A stretch of DNA of 5,507 nt, from assembly GCF_946885885.1 (NCBI RefSeq), contig NZ_CAMPHN010000257.1, forward strand, positions 1-5,507, in the 5' to 3' direction. Within the stretch, counting starts at the first letter, position 1, and every line of letters begins with the position of its first letter. Shown here piece by piece: positions 5,146-5,507 of the stretch. This stretch comes from an uncultured Pseudomonas sp. (lineage in GTDB: Bacteria > Pseudomonadota > Gammaproteobacteria > Pseudomonadales > Pseudomonadaceae). Under the pieces are notes generated by a model. It was not told the origin of the DNA. It saw only the letters and a program-made list of their open reading frames with translations, and did no database searches. Made by a program: the position numbers and the translations under genes.

Positions 5146-5507
5146 TAGCTATCCTTTTTCACGAAGCCCGGCAGGCTGGCCAGTTGATTGGCGAGGCTTT
5201 CGCTGGTTTTCTGCAACCGACCGACCAACGCATCCATAGCGTTGTATTGGCTATAGAGGCGCGCCTGCACCTTCTCGATCCGCAGGCTCAGTGCCTCGCG
5301 CTGTTTGTCGATACTGCTGATAGTGGTTTGCAGACCCTTTTCGCGCTGCTGAAATACCCCCTCGGTGCCCAGATAGGGTTTGACCACAGCCTCCAGGCGC
5401 CCCATCAAACCACCATCGCCCGAGAGGAATTCGGCGACCTTGTCGTACTTGCCGGTAAGCGCGCTGTCCAGCTTTGTCGAGTCGATGCTCAGCTTGCCGT
5501 CTTTCTG
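5145..5507 (-). CDS. fliD: FliD, flagellar filament cap protein (C-terminal 120 residues; start outside window)
   Basis: FliD (HAP2) forms the cap at the filament tip that folds incoming flagellin, and in P. aeruginosa it also serves as a mucin adhesin. The reading frame is open from the window edge, beginning [30 protein letters not shown]. It contains the conserved FliD C-terminal pattern: [80 protein letters not shown]. The heptad-rich end forms the coiled-coil D0 leg domain that inserts into the filament, and the [11 protein letters not shown] string is typical. A TTG within the frame at 5408 is not a start; the gene continues beyond 5507. The stop overlaps the fliS start. Confidence 0.96.
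   Translation of the reverse strand, partial: QKDGKLSIDSTKLDSALTGKYDKVAEFLSGDGGLMGRLEAVVKPYLGTEGVFQQREKGLQTTISSIDKQREALSLRIEKVQARLYSQYNAMDALVGRLQKTSESLANQLASLPGFVKKDS

Noticed and set aside
4681..5148. 155-codon plus-strand open frame opposite fliS
   Set aside because: It mirrors fliS and its spacer, has no family resemblance, and conflicts with the clearly real fliS on the minus strand.
1..5507. CRISPR array, tRNA/rRNA, transposase or phage genes
   Set aside because: No regularly spaced repeats, cloverleaf or ribosomal sequence, and no mobile-element protein was seen; the coding space is filled by intact flagellar genes.

Overview
This is a flagellar gene cluster from a Pseudomonas-type gammaproteobacterium. 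All seven genes lie on the minus strand, so transcription runs from high to low coordinates. The gene order fliD–fliS–fliS2–fliT–fleQ–fleS–fleR is the conserved polar-flagellum arrangement of Pseudomonadaceae. The FleQ protein matches remembered P. aeruginosa FleQ nearly residue for residue through its core, with identical numbering of key residues. GC-rich coding DNA and REP palindromes with GTAG-type signatures also fit a pseudomonad. The palindromes resemble those of the stutzeri/mendocina-like groups, but I cannot name a species.

Layout in transcription order. 5507–5145 holds the C-terminal 120 residues of the filament cap protein FliD. It overlaps by one base (TAATG) with fliS (5145–4753). 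A 71-base spacer with a 15-bp palindrome follows, then a second, divergent fliS paralogue (4681–4301), then a small FliT-like helical chaperone (4272–3976). A 270-base AT-richer region (3975–3706) carries a convincing sigma70-type fleQ promoter, three TCAATT motifs spaced about two helical turns apart across it, and a leader hairpin with an ANGGA loop. The sigma54 enhancer-binding master regulator fleQ (3705–2230) follows. The 312-base fleQ–fleS gap (2229–1918) holds a cluster of three REP-like palindromes on the fleQ side and, on the fleS side, a near-consensus sigma54 promoter with plausible upstream activator sites. Last come the soluble sensor kinase fleS (1917–703) and the start of its response regulator fleR (698 to beyond position 1).

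How it works together (family knowledge plus inference). FleQ is the class I regulator and, with RpoN, switches on class II genes including fleSR and the fliD operon. The FleS/FleR pair then drives class III genes with RpoN. FliD caps the filament, FliS-type proteins chaperone flagellin and FliT-type proteins chaperone the cap. All coding genes look intact apart from truncation of fliD and fleR by the window edges. I see no RNA genes, CRISPR array, insertion sequence or accessory island. I also see no sign of an undescribed system. The items most worth a second look are the control elements around fleQ and fleS and the tandem pair of FliS paralogues.
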